DNA of 64,000 nt, taken from positions 1,984,001 to 2,048,000 of the forward strand of contig NZ_CP141769.1 of the NCBI RefSeq assembly GCF_035621355.1. The letters run 5' to 3'. Below, piece by piece: positions 30,781 through 40,275 of the stretch (the first letter of the stretch is position 1; the number at the start of each line of letters is the position of its first letter). This DNA is from Thiobacillus sp. SCUT-2. GTDB lineage: Bacteria; Pseudomonadota; Gammaproteobacteria; Burkholderiales; Thiobacillaceae. Below the pieces are notes generated by a model, which did no database searches, was not told the DNA's origin, and saw only the letters and a list, made by a program, of their open reading frames with translations. The translations under genes and the position numbers were made by a program.

Positions 30781-31740
30781 TCAGGCGCAACGGCGGATCA
30801 TGTCGATACGGAGTGGGTGCCCAGGTTCTTTTGGAAACTTGCGCGCAAAATATTTACCGGACGAGATCAGCCGATCAAGATCGCCGCTTTCCAGAAAAGC
30901 CGGGCCGCGCTGACCTGCCGCCGCATCGAAAGTATTAATCAGGTGATTGGATTTCTGAATATTCAGCGGCCGCATGTTGACGATGACGGAGTGAAAAAAG
31001 AATTCGTCCGGGCCGTACATCGTCTTGAAGTGGGCAAAGGCTTCTGCGTGCTCGCGAACCCATTCGAGCACTCCGTGACAGACTGCCCGCGAACAGCCGA
31101 ACCATTGGCTACCCGCGTGGCATTCAAAATCTCTGCCGAAGGGATGGGAGAAACCTCGACCACGGGCAGCCAGTTGCAGCACAAGCTGCTGGGGATCGAA
31201 AAGGGCGGCGCGGCACGCATTTTTGTCGCGTTCCGTGTGGACCGCCAAACCGGCAATTTCCTGATACTCAGCGTCCCTACGCTCACGCCAATACTTCAGT
31301 CGCCGCAACAACTTGTGACGCATCGTGTCCTTGGCTGCGAATGCCCGATAACCATGACTCATCATGACGGCCGGGACATCCCGCAGGGAAACATGATCGA
31401 TGTTGGCATCCGGTCGAACGGTTGCAAGATAATCGACAAACTCCTCGACAGGCCGAACAGGCAAACAGGTGTCGCTGAGAAGCTGGAAATAATCGAACTC
31501 CCCTCTGGCAATGGCAGTTTCCATCAGGCGTAACGTTGCCTCGACAAGCGACCACCCTCCCCAGCCAGTTGTCACGTAATCCTCAATAACATGCACATCG
31601 TCACCCGAGACATGAAAATCGGGCTGCTTGCTGAAATCGTGATGAATGATCACCGTGTGGCCGGGGCCAATCGCATCGATGATTTGCTGGATGGCTGCGG
31701 CAGTATTGTTGGAAGAGAGGATTCCGAAGGCTATGCGCAT
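30781..31740 (-). CDS. Core-2/I-branching beta-1,6-N-acetylglucosaminyltransferase family
   Basis: 319-residue protein with the GT14-like pattern: HHDFSKQPDF, TTGWGGWSLVEATLRLM, FDYFQLLSDTCLPVRP and GSQWFGCSRAVCHGVL, then YGPDEFFFHSV. This matches the branching-enzyme fold found in bacterial capsule and exopolysaccharide loci. Start ATG 31740. It probably adds a side-chain sugar; activity is inferred from the fold only. Confidence 0.8.
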   Translation of the reverse strand: MRIAFGILSSNNTAAAIQQIIDAIGPGHTVIIHHDFSKQPDFHVSGDDVHVIEDYVTTGWGGWSLVEATLRLMETAIARGEFDYFQLLSDTCLPVRPVEEFVDYLATVRPDANIDHVSLRDVPAVMMSHGYRAFAAKDTMRHKLLRRLKYWRERRDAEYQEIAGLAVHTERDKNACRAALFDPQQLVLQLAARGRGFSHPFGRDFECHAGSQWFGCSRAVCHGVLEWVREHAEAFAHFKTMYGPDEFFFHSVIVNMRPLNIQKSNHLINTFDAAAGQRGPAFLESGDLDRLISSGKYFARKFPKEPGHPLRIDMIRRCA

Positions 31741-31762
31741 ATCAATTCCGGATAAGCATTGG

Positions 31763-33295
31763 TCAGGCGGCAACGGTTACCTGGCCGCGCGGCTTGGCCA
31801 GCAGTTGCCTGAACTGGGCAATCTCGTCACGATGGAATACGCCAAGCAGGTACCCCAGCACAGGGTATATCAGTGCCGCGATCAGCCCGGACAACCACCA
31901 AACCAGGACCTGCGCCAAGGCAAAGGCAACACCGCCGCCCACGATAAACACCAACGCTGCACGCCCCACGATGTTGGATGAGTATGAATAACCCAATTTA
32001 CGCAGATACCACTTGATCAACAGATTGCTGACCACCAAACCCGTCAAGCTGGCCAACGGAATGGCATAGGCGCCAATGTAGCCGGTTAACGCAATAGCCA
32101 TGATGACCGAAGAAGACAAAAGCAGATTGCTGAAAATCAATATCTCGTAATGCTCTACAACCTGCAGAGCCAGATCAAGCAAGCTCCGCTGGGTCTCCAT
32201 CACCAGGACAACCAGCATCAGCAAAATCAATCTGCCCGCCTCGTGGCCATATTGCCCGCCGGTCACAAAACCAAGCCCATCCTCGCCCGCAGCCAGCACC
32301 ACGACGCCGAGCCAGCCGATCAGCATAAAATTCACCCGGAACACGATGTCCAGCACGTGATCGACCCGGGAAAACTCCGCACTCTCGGTAAAACGTGCGA
32401 CCAACACAGGCCGCAACAGCCCTGCAAAGAATTGGGCCGGCATATAGCGGCGCACCATCTCAGCGACCGATTGCGCCAAGCCAAACGCAGCCGTGGACAC
32501 CGCCGCCAAATAGCCGCCCGCAACAATACGGCTCACCGAGCTGGTACCCGGCAGGATAGCCAGATGCTGCAAATAGGACATGACAGAAAAGCGGATCAGC
32601 CGCTTGGCATTGCGCGACCACCATGCCGCGAAACTCTCCTCGCCCGGCTGCGGTGCCGCAGCACCCAGCACACGAATGACGCCAGAGGCCAGGAGAAGCA
32701 GGCACACCAACTCAGTCGCCAATTCAATAAGAATGAGATTTTTCAACGTCAGCGCGTGGAAGGAAACCACCCACAACAGCATGACCAATCGTATGAACGA
32801 TGAGAGCACAAAGGCCCCCTGTCCCATCTTCTGATGCAAGGTGGATTCGAGCAACTGAAACAGGAATTGATTCGTGGCACGCAACCACACCACGCCCAGA
32901 TATATCTGAAAAATCGCGACCCAGCCTGCCGCGTTAAAGAACGCCGCCAGATAAGGCGCATACGCATGAGCGATTCCGACCGCCAGGCTTAATGCAGCCA
33001 GCCTCACGCAGAAAGTGGATATCACCAACCCTCTGAAAGCCCGATTCGCATGCTGCGCATACAGTTCAGGCACATAACGCTGCACGGTATGTGCGAGGCC
33101 CAATCCCGCCAATGCAGAGAGAATTTCCACAAACCCCAGCAACACGCTGTAGACGGCGAATTCCGGCACAGACAGTTCGCGCACCAGCAGCAGCAGGATC
33201 ACGACACCCGTCAACGCAGACAAGCCCTTGCCGAACAGGAAGTGGACTACCCCTTTGCGGACGCGTTCGCGACCATAACGGGCATGCGTGTTCAC
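31763..33295 (-). CDS. Polysaccharide flippase (Wzx/MOP-type)
   Basis: 510-residue integral membrane protein with about 12-14 hydrophobic helices and few polar loops. The opening KGVVHFLFGKGLSALTGVVI is typical of oligosaccharide flippases that move undecaprenyl-linked repeat units across the inner membrane. A GTG start at 33295 overlaps the TGA of the upstream glycosyltransferase (GTGA). No other flippase candidate is in the window. Confidence 0.82.
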   Translation of the reverse strand: MNTHARYGRERVRKGVVHFLFGKGLSALTGVVILLLLVRELSVPEFAVYSVLLGFVEILSALAGLGLAHTVQRYVPELYAQHANRAFRGLVISTFCVRLAALSLAVGIAHAYAPYLAAFFNAAGWVAIFQIYLGVVWLRATNQFLFQLLESTLHQKMGQGAFVLSSFIRLVMLLWVVSFHALTLKNLILIELATELVCLLLLASGVIRVLGAAAPQPGEESFAAWWSRNAKRLIRFSVMSYLQHLAILPGTSSVSRIVAGGYLAAVSTAAFGLAQSVAEMVRRYMPAQFFAGLLRPVLVARFTESAEFSRVDHVLDIVFRVNFMLIGWLGVVVLAAGEDGLGFVTGGQYGHEAGRLILLMLVVLVMETQRSLLDLALQVVEHYEILIFSNLLLSSSVIMAIALTGYIGAYAIPLASLTGLVVSNLLIKWYLRKLGYSYSSNIVGRAALVFIVGGGVAFALAQVLVWWLSGLIAALIYPVLGYLLGVFHRDEIAQFRQLLAKPRGQVTVAA

Positions 33296-34509
33296 GCTTC
33301 TCCGCCCAGCAATTCCAGATAGCGCGCATGAACCTGCGCCGCCAGCTTGTCATAGGTGCGGTTGGCGGCCACCCACGCAGGACCCCGCGAGCCCATGGCC
33401 CGCGCCTTCTCCGGGTTCTCCAGCAGTTCACAGATCGCGTCGGCGAACGACTCCACCCCCCAGGGCACACACAGCCCGGCGCCGCTTTCGGCGAGGATGG
33501 CAGCCTGCTCGGGATGGTCGTTCGCCACCAGTGGACGCCCAAGCGCCATGTACTCCACCAGTTTGGTGGGCGAACCTGCGTTCAAAACCGGCGAAGGGTA
33601 GATCGGTGACACGCAAACTTCTGCGCTGGCCGCATGGCGCCAGGCCTCCTCCATCGGCACGAAGCCCGTGAAGGTCACTGCATCCGTCAACCCGAGCCGC
33701 TGCGTCAGTGCTTCCAGTTCAGCGCGTTCAGCGGGGGAATCGCCTGCCCCCACCATGAAGAGATGGGCGCGGGCATTGCGTTGCCGCACCAGACGGAAGG
33801 CCTCGATGATCTGATCCATGCGCCGCACCCGCGCAAGGGTGCCCACATACACCACTTTGCCCGATTGCACGCCCTCGCCTGCATGGGTTGCGACCCAGTC
33901 GAGCAGGTGCGGCGGCACACCCATAGGCACCGGGGTCATCTTCGCTACGGGCACGCCGTAGCGGGCCACGTCGCGCAGCATCTGCTCGCTCTGCACAAAC
34001 ACATGATCGGCAACCGCCATCACAAAACGATAGAGGTAGAACCATGAAAGGCGGCCACGCAACCAATACACGACCCGCCCTGGCCCGCGCCTGCCCGCAG
34101 CCATCTCGATCAGATGTTCCGGGAAAGGATAGGATGACCAGAAGACAAACCGCGAACCGCGCAAGCGAGCTGCCACCCAACCTAGAAAGGCAAACAGGTA
34201 GCGCCGGTCGCGCACCTGGACGATATCGAAACGCTTGCCGAACAGGAGGCTCAGGAACAGCCCGACCTCACACACGTATTGCGCGATCCTGTTGACAGCT
34301 TTGCCCGCCCCCCCTGCGACGGGTAGGCGCAACGGCAGATGAACCTCTTGCCCGCCATACCCGGTCTGCAAGCAGGGGCCGGCCCGGTCGCGGCGCATGC
34401 TCCACATGACCTCGACTCCGTGCGCCTGCATTTGCCGAACGAACAGTTCTTCCACGTCGAGTCGCCAAGGGGGATAGAAATCTGGAACCGCAAAAAACAA
34501 ACGGGGCAT
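33292..34509 (-). CDS. Glycosyltransferase group 1 (GT4-like)
   Basis: 405-residue GT-B transferase starting MPRLFFAVPDFYPPWRLDVE. The donor half has VVYVGTLARVRRMDQIIEAF and SPIYPSPVLNAGSPTKLVEY, with the conserved glutamates of the sugar-nucleotide site. It lies between the flippase and the glycoside hydrolase and is translationally coupled to the flippase. Substrate unknown. Confidence 0.85.
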   Translation of the reverse strand: MPRLFFAVPDFYPPWRLDVEELFVRQMQAHGVEVMWSMRRDRAGPCLQTGYGGQEVHLPLRLPVAGGAGKAVNRIAQYVCEVGLFLSLLFGKRFDIVQVRDRRYLFAFLGWVAARLRGSRFVFWSSYPFPEHLIEMAAGRRGPGRVVYWLRGRLSWFYLYRFVMAVADHVFVQSEQMLRDVARYGVPVAKMTPVPMGVPPHLLDWVATHAGEGVQSGKVVYVGTLARVRRMDQIIEAFRLVRQRNARAHLFMVGAGDSPAERAELEALTQRLGLTDAVTFTGFVPMEEAWRHAASAEVCVSPIYPSPVLNAGSPTKLVEYMALGRPLVANDHPEQAAILAESGAGLCVPWGVESFADAICELLENPEKARAMGSRGPAWVAANRTYDKLAAQVHARYLELLGGEA

Positions 34510-34522
34510 GCGGGGTAGGTTC

Positions 34523-36103
34523 CTAGTGATCGATCGAGAGGGCCGACACCGAATTGGCCGGCAAACTCACCCAAGCTTCACCGGATGCGTCGAAATGCAA
34601 CGTCACAGCTGTGGCTCGGGGCAGCAGGCGCTGGCCATTCAACGCATTGTTCGCGTTCGGGTTCGCGTCGGCGAGCGACACTTGGCGCGCGCTGGGCGTT
34701 CTTCCAGCTAGCTGCCGCACCGCCAATTTGAGCTGCACAGCTTTGCCGGACCGGTTGACGGCCCACAGCGCAAACTTGTCCCGCGCGGCATTACTCATCA
34801 GGCTGGCACGGATGTCATAGCCGCCTGCATACTCGCTGTCGTTGCGGCTGGCGGTGCGTGTTTCCAGAACCTGGTCGAGCATGCCCTCGCGCAAGACGCG
34901 CAGCGCCCAATAGACCGCGCTGGGTTTGAGGCCCGCGCCGGTGCGATGGAACAAGGGCCAGGGGCCACCGACGCCCGCCAGACTGTGCAGAAACTGGCCT
35001 TCCACGCCCGGCGTCTGGCTGAGCGCGATGACCATGTCCGCCACCGACAGGGCGCCTTCCAGGTTGCTGGTCGAACCCCAGTTTTGCTTCCAGTCCGGGT
35101 CGCTGGTCTTGCCTGCGGGCCAGCGCGCGTGCTCGGTGAGCCAGAGGGTGGCGGGGCGACCGCTGCCCGCCTGCACGGCGGCCGCGCTGGCGCACAAATG
35201 CTTGAGCCGATGGGGAACGGGCGGCCCGCCAGGCGGGCCATCGTAGTAAAGATGCAGGGCCTGATCCGGCAACAGACTCGCCAGGGCACGGCTGGTCTCC
35301 GTGTTGTAGCTCTTGGCCGACGTCCAGCGCTGGGCATCGTAATCCTCCAGCAGGTTGACAAAGCGGGCTGCGGGGTCTGCCGACCTGATGGCACGCGCGA
35401 TTTCGAGGGCGCGTGCCGAATATCTTTCAGGCGGCCACTGATACTGGCCGCGGTCGAGTTCATTTCCCAGTTCCCAGCGCAACACGTTCGCATTGGCCTG
35501 GCGGGCAGCAGTTGCCCACTGGGCCGCCTGGCTGGAAAGGACAGTAGCTGGCTCCTCGCTGCCGAAATCGCCATAGAGGTTGGCGACCAGCCAGGCCTGG
35601 CCCCCTACGGCCTTCAGGAAATTCAGGTATTCGTTGAATCCAAAACGGGTTGCCAGCGGGCCTTTCCAGTCCACGGCACGGCGCAATGGGCGGGATGCCT
35701 GGGGGCCGACGCTCGCGCGCCAGTCGAAGTAGTTGGCCACGGTACCGCCGGGGTAGCGATAGACCGCCCCCGGAAACGCTTGCAGTGCCGAGATCACGGC
35801 GGGGTTGACCTTCTGGGCCTGGTTGTCCCAAAGGTCTTCCTGGAAGCCGACCCACTCCAGGCTGAAGCCAAAGAACTGGGGTTTCAGCTGTTTGATGACA
35901 CGATCGGACACTGCCACATGGTATTCGGCTGCCGGCGCCACCTGGACGTTGGGCGGACAGGCAGCGTCTCCCATGCCCATGAAGGCATGGGCTGCGTTCG
36001 CCAATACTGACAAGACTAGAGCAGCAACGATGCGGCCTCTGCTCACGGCACCGGGAGAGTTGGGTGACTTGCGGTCACACGCAGCAGAACTAGGCTGGCC
36101 CAT
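34523..36103 (-). CDS. Secreted clan-A glycoside hydrolase in the EPS cluster
   Basis: 526-residue exported protein with a signal peptide (about residues 24-40, ending ANAAHA). The catalytic domain has an acid/base glutamate candidate in WELGNE (Glu215 after Asn214) and a nucleophile candidate in LWLTEHARW (Glu324), the TIM-barrel clan A arrangement seen in GH39/GH51/GH79 relatives. A C-terminal beta domain follows. Its start overlaps the end of the polymerase-like gene by 14 bp. It probably trims or releases polymer during export; the specific family and bond cut are not determined. Confidence 0.72.
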   Translation of the reverse strand: MGQPSSAACDRKSPNSPGAVSRGRIVAALVLSVLANAAHAFMGMGDAACPPNVQVAPAAEYHVAVSDRVIKQLKPQFFGFSLEWVGFQEDLWDNQAQKVNPAVISALQAFPGAVYRYPGGTVANYFDWRASVGPQASRPLRRAVDWKGPLATRFGFNEYLNFLKAVGGQAWLVANLYGDFGSEEPATVLSSQAAQWATAARQANANVLRWELGNELDRGQYQWPPERYSARALEIARAIRSADPAARFVNLLEDYDAQRWTSAKSYNTETSRALASLLPDQALHLYYDGPPGGPPVPHRLKHLCASAAAVQAGSGRPATLWLTEHARWPAGKTSDPDWKQNWGSTSNLEGALSVADMVIALSQTPGVEGQFLHSLAGVGGPWPLFHRTGAGLKPSAVYWALRVLREGMLDQVLETRTASRNDSEYAGGYDIRASLMSNAARDKFALWAVNRSGKAVQLKLAVRQLAGRTPSARQVSLADANPNANNALNGQRLLPRATAVTLHFDASGEAWVSLPANSVSALSIDH

Positions 36104-37586
36104 ATTTTCGGTACAGCCAAGCCAGATACCCCAGCAGGGATACGAATACGATCTGGAACCCAAGTATCTGAAGAACCGACAACTCATAGAACAGATAGAA
36201 CGTGAATATTGCGATGGCTGCCTGAATCGCTATGAGGTCTGCGCGTACAAGAGGGTCCGTTACAGACCTGATCAGCCGGCCGGCCGTTCGCCAAGCCAAG
36301 AGGCTCGTCAACAGGAACAAACCGAAGCCGAATAGCCCCGTTTCCCACAACAAGGTCGAGGCCGCAGTTAGCCCGATCCCATATCTCTCATAACGCATCC
36401 CGATGTGGCCAGGTGCCAACGTAGCGCCCGACTGCGCGCTCCCCACCCCATTGCCAAACACCATGGAAATCGGATCCTGCATATCCTGTTTTTCAGCCCA
36501 GAAAGTCAGGACCGTTGTGCGGTTGAGCAGGCTGTTACCGTAACCGCGGTCGTAAACGTTGTAGTCCAGTATGTCCGCAACCTGCTGATCCAGGCTTTTC
36601 TTTGAAAGGCTCGAGTAAGCGTAGCCTGCCGCAATGGTGAAAACCGCTCCCATGGCAAGTGCAGCCAGAGCGTAATGCGGGCGGGCAATCATTTCCCGCC
36701 GGTAAAGCACCAGAAACATGAGCGGCAAAAGGATCACGACAACCTTGGTTTCGCCTAGGAAGAGTGGCGCGATGACCAGCGGTGCCAACAGGAAGAGACG
36801 CGCTGCTGACAGCTGCTTTTCTTTTTTCCGGGCCAGCAGAAATCCCAAGACAATGATCAGAAAGGTGGCCATTTCTGCACTGGCGCCACCAGCGTAGAGG
36901 TACGACCCGAAGGTGCCGGCAACCACATCGATAGGCACCAGACCCGGCATGGAACTAGCATATCCCTCGCGGAGGGGAACCAGTTTAATGAGCTCATAGA
37001 CCGCGAAGGGCAATTGCACCAATGCCGCCACCAGAAGAAATCCGCGCCATCTACGAATATCACGCTCATCAATACTGAGCCAGCACAGAGCAAACATCAG
37101 CCCCCACATCTGGAAATAACGCTTAAAACCGCTGAGGAATTCGCCGGCACCGTGCCACTGGGCCAGACTGCCGACAACAACGAAAAACAAGAAGATCAGG
37201 GCAGCCCAGATAAAGGCAGGCGTATTGCGAGCAACTCCCGGCACGCCAATCAATTTGAACAACGCACTCGCCAAAAGGACAAAGCCCAGAATGGATATTC
37301 CCCAAACAGCCTTGGTGGCGATGAAATCCACCCAGATAGGCAAGACGCCGGCAACAAGCAAGCCCATCGACAGGATCAGCCAGATATTCCACCCCGGCCT
37401 CACCACTAAAAGCGCGCCAACAATCAGCCCAACAGAGAGGGCTACAAGAATAATGTTCGCCGATACGGCGATCAGACCGAAAAATATGGCCAACAGAATG
37501 GTCACACCTGCGATTCCCAGAATTAACGGTAATCCGAGCGATCCAGAGACCGATGGGGAACGGGGAATGTAAAGAGTGCTGGCCAT
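36090..37586 (-). CDS. O-antigen ligase / polymerase-like membrane protein
   Basis: 498-residue inner-membrane protein with about twelve helices and one large periplasmic loop near the C-terminal third (FGNGVGSAQSGA, RYERYGIGLTAASTLLWETG). This is the Wzy/WaaL O-antigen ligase family pattern. In an exosortase-associated EPS locus it most likely polymerises the repeat units. The gene has a lower GC content than the enzymes around it. It is separated from epsI by 131 bp in which I see no gene. Confidence 0.8.
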   Translation of the reverse strand: MASTLYIPRSPSVSGSLGLPLILGIAGVTILLAIFFGLIAVSANIILVALSVGLIVGALLVVRPGWNIWLILSMGLLVAGVLPIWVDFIATKAVWGISILGFVLLASALFKLIGVPGVARNTPAFIWAALIFLFFVVVGSLAQWHGAGEFLSGFKRYFQMWGLMFALCWLSIDERDIRRWRGFLLVAALVQLPFAVYELIKLVPLREGYASSMPGLVPIDVVAGTFGSYLYAGGASAEMATFLIIVLGFLLARKKEKQLSAARLFLLAPLVIAPLFLGETKVVVILLPLMFLVLYRREMIARPHYALAALAMGAVFTIAAGYAYSSLSKKSLDQQVADILDYNVYDRGYGNSLLNRTTVLTFWAEKQDMQDPISMVFGNGVGSAQSGATLAPGHIGMRYERYGIGLTAASTLLWETGLFGFGLFLLTSLLAWRTAGRLIRSVTDPLVRADLIAIQAAIAIFTFYLFYELSVLQILGFQIVFVSLLGYLAWLYRKYGPA

Positions 37587-37717
37587 AAAGCGTGCTTTCT
37601 ACCTTGATGTACGTTTCCCGGATGATCCCGGGTATACGCCGCCCCAAAAGCGATAATCCCGCGTTGTAGCGCCGGAGGTGAAAACTCTATTGGTCATGGA
37701 ATTCAGTTCTTAGTGGC

Positions 37718-38413
37718 TCAACTGGCCGCAGCTGGATGGCCGATGATGCGTACCCTGCCATCGGAGGTGAGTGCTCCCAACAGGGCACGTGAGAAATCAT
37801 CTTGCATGCGATAGGCTGCGGCATCATCAGCCTGAATGCTTGAAACACGGAACAGCAGGCCATCGGGAATCTTGCCTGTCAGACCATATTTCAATTGCTG
37901 GATTTTCCATTTCAGGCTTTTGACGGTAGCAACTTCGTCACCCACCGTTGTCCAGTAGGTGATCGGCTCATGACGCAGCCCTTGCGTTGCGACCAAACGC
38001 CTGACCGGAATGGTGCCATTGCCGGTAGAAAACTCATCGTCAACGTTTCGTAGTATCTGGAATCCCTGCGCGGGATAACAAACCTCAGGCTTGTGCACTG
38101 CCATGCTCTCGCGCTGGTCCCCGCCATACGCGATCGACAGCATGATGCGCTCGCCCTGCGAATTCACATAGGTGCGAGTCAGCGTCTGCTTGTAAATCGA
38201 CTTGATCTCCGCCTCTTGCTCAGGATTGGCGATGATGGGCCTAATTGTTTCGTCGATCTTCCAGTCGCCGAATGCTTTTGGAATTAGCACCTCCAGATCA
38301 AGTTTAGGCTCGCTATTGATGATTTTCTGGGTGGGTTTGAGCGCCAGCGCCATGCCTGCAGCGGCAAACATGAACAAGCCGATGATCAGGTGCTTGAAGC
38401 TGATGAGTTTCAT
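37718..38413 (-). CDS. epsI: Exosortase-associated protein EpsI
   Basis: 231-residue protein with one N-terminal membrane helix and a periplasmic domain of the EpsI type. IMLSIAYGGDQRES, AVHKPEVCYPAQGF and YWTTVGDEVAT are the characteristic blocks. EpsI regularly follows exosortase genes and is sometimes fused to them; its biochemical role is not established. It lies 24 bp after xrtB. Confidence 0.9.
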   Translation of the reverse strand: MKLISFKHLIIGLFMFAAAGMALALKPTQKIINSEPKLDLEVLIPKAFGDWKIDETIRPIIANPEQEAEIKSIYKQTLTRTYVNSQGERIMLSIAYGGDQRESMAVHKPEVCYPAQGFQILRNVDDEFSTGNGTIPVRRLVATQGLRHEPITYWTTVGDEVATVKSLKWKIQQLKYGLTGKIPDGLLFRVSSIQADDAAAYRMQDDFSRALLGALTSDGRVRIIGHPAAAS

Positions 38414-38437
38414 GTCTTGACTCCAGGGGCCCGGCGA

Positions 38438-39337
38438 TCAGGGCCGCGTCTGTGCACGCGGACGGTCTGGGAAGATGAAGCCCAACACCCAGTCCAGCAC
38501 AAACAAAAACAGCAGACCGATGATAAACAGCATGATGCCGGCAAAGCCATGCAGGAAGCCCTGCCCTGCTTCATCGCCCAGATGATAGGTAATCAACACC
38601 AGCACCATCACGCGCACGATGTTGGCGGCAAATGCGATCGGCAGGATGGCGGCCATGATGATGAGGTTGCGCGCGACGCTGGTGCGCTGCATCAGATACA
38701 GGTACAACAAACCCATGGCCGACAGGCTGAACATGGAATGCAGGCCCGAACAGGCGTCGGCCACCAGCAACTGGTAGGGACCCACGGTGAGCGTGACGCC
38801 GCTGCGCGCGATGGGATAGCCTGCCGCATACAGGACGTTTTCGGCGATGATCGAAATATATTGCTTGAGCGGGCCGGTGGCGGCATCGACGACAAAACCC
38901 GGCAGTGGAATCATGAACACCAGGAAGAACAGCGCAAACCACAAGGCGCGGGCGGCCCTGGTGCCTACCGTAATGAGCAGCGCTCCAAGGATGACCGGGA
39001 TCTGGGAGCCGATCTCGAATATCAGGATGTCCTGCGAACGCCCCAATGCATACGCAAGCAAGCCGAAAGCAAGCAGTGCCCAACCGATTGCCATTTCGCC
39101 GCGCGTCGGCGGTTTGCAGTTGTCGGCCACGAACACGGCGCGCTTCTGCCAGACCAGGAACAGGGCGACCACCAGCACGATGGGACCGTGCGCTTGCTCT
39201 TCTGTATTCCAGATGCCGTGCGCCAGAGTCCAGTAGGTGGGCACATACAGCACCAGCAGACCGAGCACCACAGGCCACCAGGTTTTGAGCGGGGCGAGCG
39301 CGTCGAGAATGGGCGCGCGCGAGGCAAGCGTATTCAT
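38438..39337 (-). CDS. xrtB: Exosortase B
   Basis: 299-residue polytopic transpeptidase-like enzyme that recognises PEP-CTERM tails. The catalytic triad candidates are Cys196 (VADACSGLHSM), Arg242 (AANIVRVMVL) and His263 (FLHGFAGIML), all embedded in membrane helices as in characterised exosortases. Start ATG 39337, just after the epsG stop. The four PEP-CTERM proteins of this window are likely substrates. The B subtype is inferred from the epsE-F-G-xrtB-epsI order. Confidence 0.9.
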   Translation of the reverse strand: MNTLASRAPILDALAPLKTWWPVVLGLLVLYVPTYWTLAHGIWNTEEQAHGPIVLVVALFLVWQKRAVFVADNCKPPTRGEMAIGWALLAFGLLAYALGRSQDILIFEIGSQIPVILGALLITVGTRAARALWFALFFLVFMIPLPGFVVDAATGPLKQYISIIAENVLYAAGYPIARSGVTLTVGPYQLLVADACSGLHSMFSLSAMGLLYLYLMQRTSVARNLIIMAAILPIAFAANIVRVMVLVLITYHLGDEAGQGFLHGFAGIMLFIIGLLFLFVLDWVLGFIFPDRPRAQTRP

Positions 39338-39341
39338 CACA

Positions 39342-40232
39342 TCAATCCAGGACGACAGCACCGACCACTTGCGCACCGGTGAAGAGGATTTTTTCTTTCA
39401 ACTCGGCTAGCGGAGCCAAGCGGCTGACGTTGCGGCGAGTAGCGATCAGCATGCCCCCGGCGCGATCGGCAACCACCTGGAAGTCCGAAGTGAGCTGCGA
39501 CGGAGCAGTATCCAGCAGGATGATGTCGTAGCTGGTTTCCAGGCCGGACAAGAGCGCGCCGAAAGCCGGGCGTGCCAGCAATTCGGCTGGATTGGGCGGC
39601 GGCGAGCCGGCGGGCAGAACGGCCAGCGTATGGAAGGGTTTGACCGAGTGCACCTGCAGCGAAGGCACACGGTCGGCCAGGATGTCGGAAAGCCCCATGC
39701 CGTTCCCCAGATGGAATATCTCCTGCTGGCGCGGCTGCCGCATGTTGGTATCGATCAGCAGCACCTTGCGGTTCATCTGAGCAAACAGCACGGCCAGGTT
39801 GGCGGCCAGGTAGCTTGCGCCTTCATCGGCGCTTGTACTGCCGACTGCCAGGGTTTTGCGTCCCTCGTTGAACCAGCGCAGCAACAGTTCGGAACGCACG
39901 GTGCGCAGTGCTTCGGCTTCCTTGCTGTAGGGGGCGGTGGCCGCGGTGAGTTCGGGATTGAGGCTGGCCTCGGCTGCGGGAATGTAGGGGTATTCAAATT
40001 GCTGCGACAGCGCTTGCTGGATGTCGGCCTCGGTCACCAGACCGAGCTTTTGCGCGGCCTCGCCGAAGCGCAGGTTCTGTTCCTGTTGCAACTTGAGCAC
40101 ACGCTCCATGTCCTGCGGCTTGAGCTTGCCGGCATCCTGCAGCAGCTTGCCGATGTTGGCTTCAGCCCGGATGCTGGTTGCAGCCGCTTCGACGATGCTG
40201 CCCTGTTCGCTGACACTGGTAATTGAATTCAT
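39342..40232 (-). CDS. epsG: EpsG, tyrosine-kinase-like chain-length partner
   Basis: 296-residue cytosolic protein. Residues 20-100 contain an MshEN/GspE-II-like segment (LKLQQEQNLRFGEAAQKLGL). The rest is a BY-kinase/MinD-type P-loop fold. The loop corresponding to Walker A reads GSTSADEGAS (131-140) and lacks the GKS/T lysine; Walker A' (VLLIDTNMR) and a Walker-B-like IILLDTAP remain. There is no tyrosine-rich tail. It partners EpsF, whose gene ends 43 bp upstream of its start. Kinase activity is doubtful. Confidence 0.85.
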   Translation of the reverse strand: MNSITSVSEQGSIVEAAATSIRAEANIGKLLQDAGKLKPQDMERVLKLQQEQNLRFGEAAQKLGLVTEADIQQALSQQFEYPYIPAAEASLNPELTAATAPYSKEAEALRTVRSELLLRWFNEGRKTLAVGSTSADEGASYLAANLAVLFAQMNRKVLLIDTNMRQPRQQEIFHLGNGMGLSDILADRVPSLQVHSVKPFHTLAVLPAGSPPPNPAELLARPAFGALLSGLETSYDIILLDTAPSQLTSDFQVVADRAGGMLIATRRNVSRLAPLAELKEKILFTGAQVVGAVVLD

Positions 40233-40275
40233 GTGAACCTCGGCTTATCCGGTGTGGTATCTGGTTCGCTGGCGA

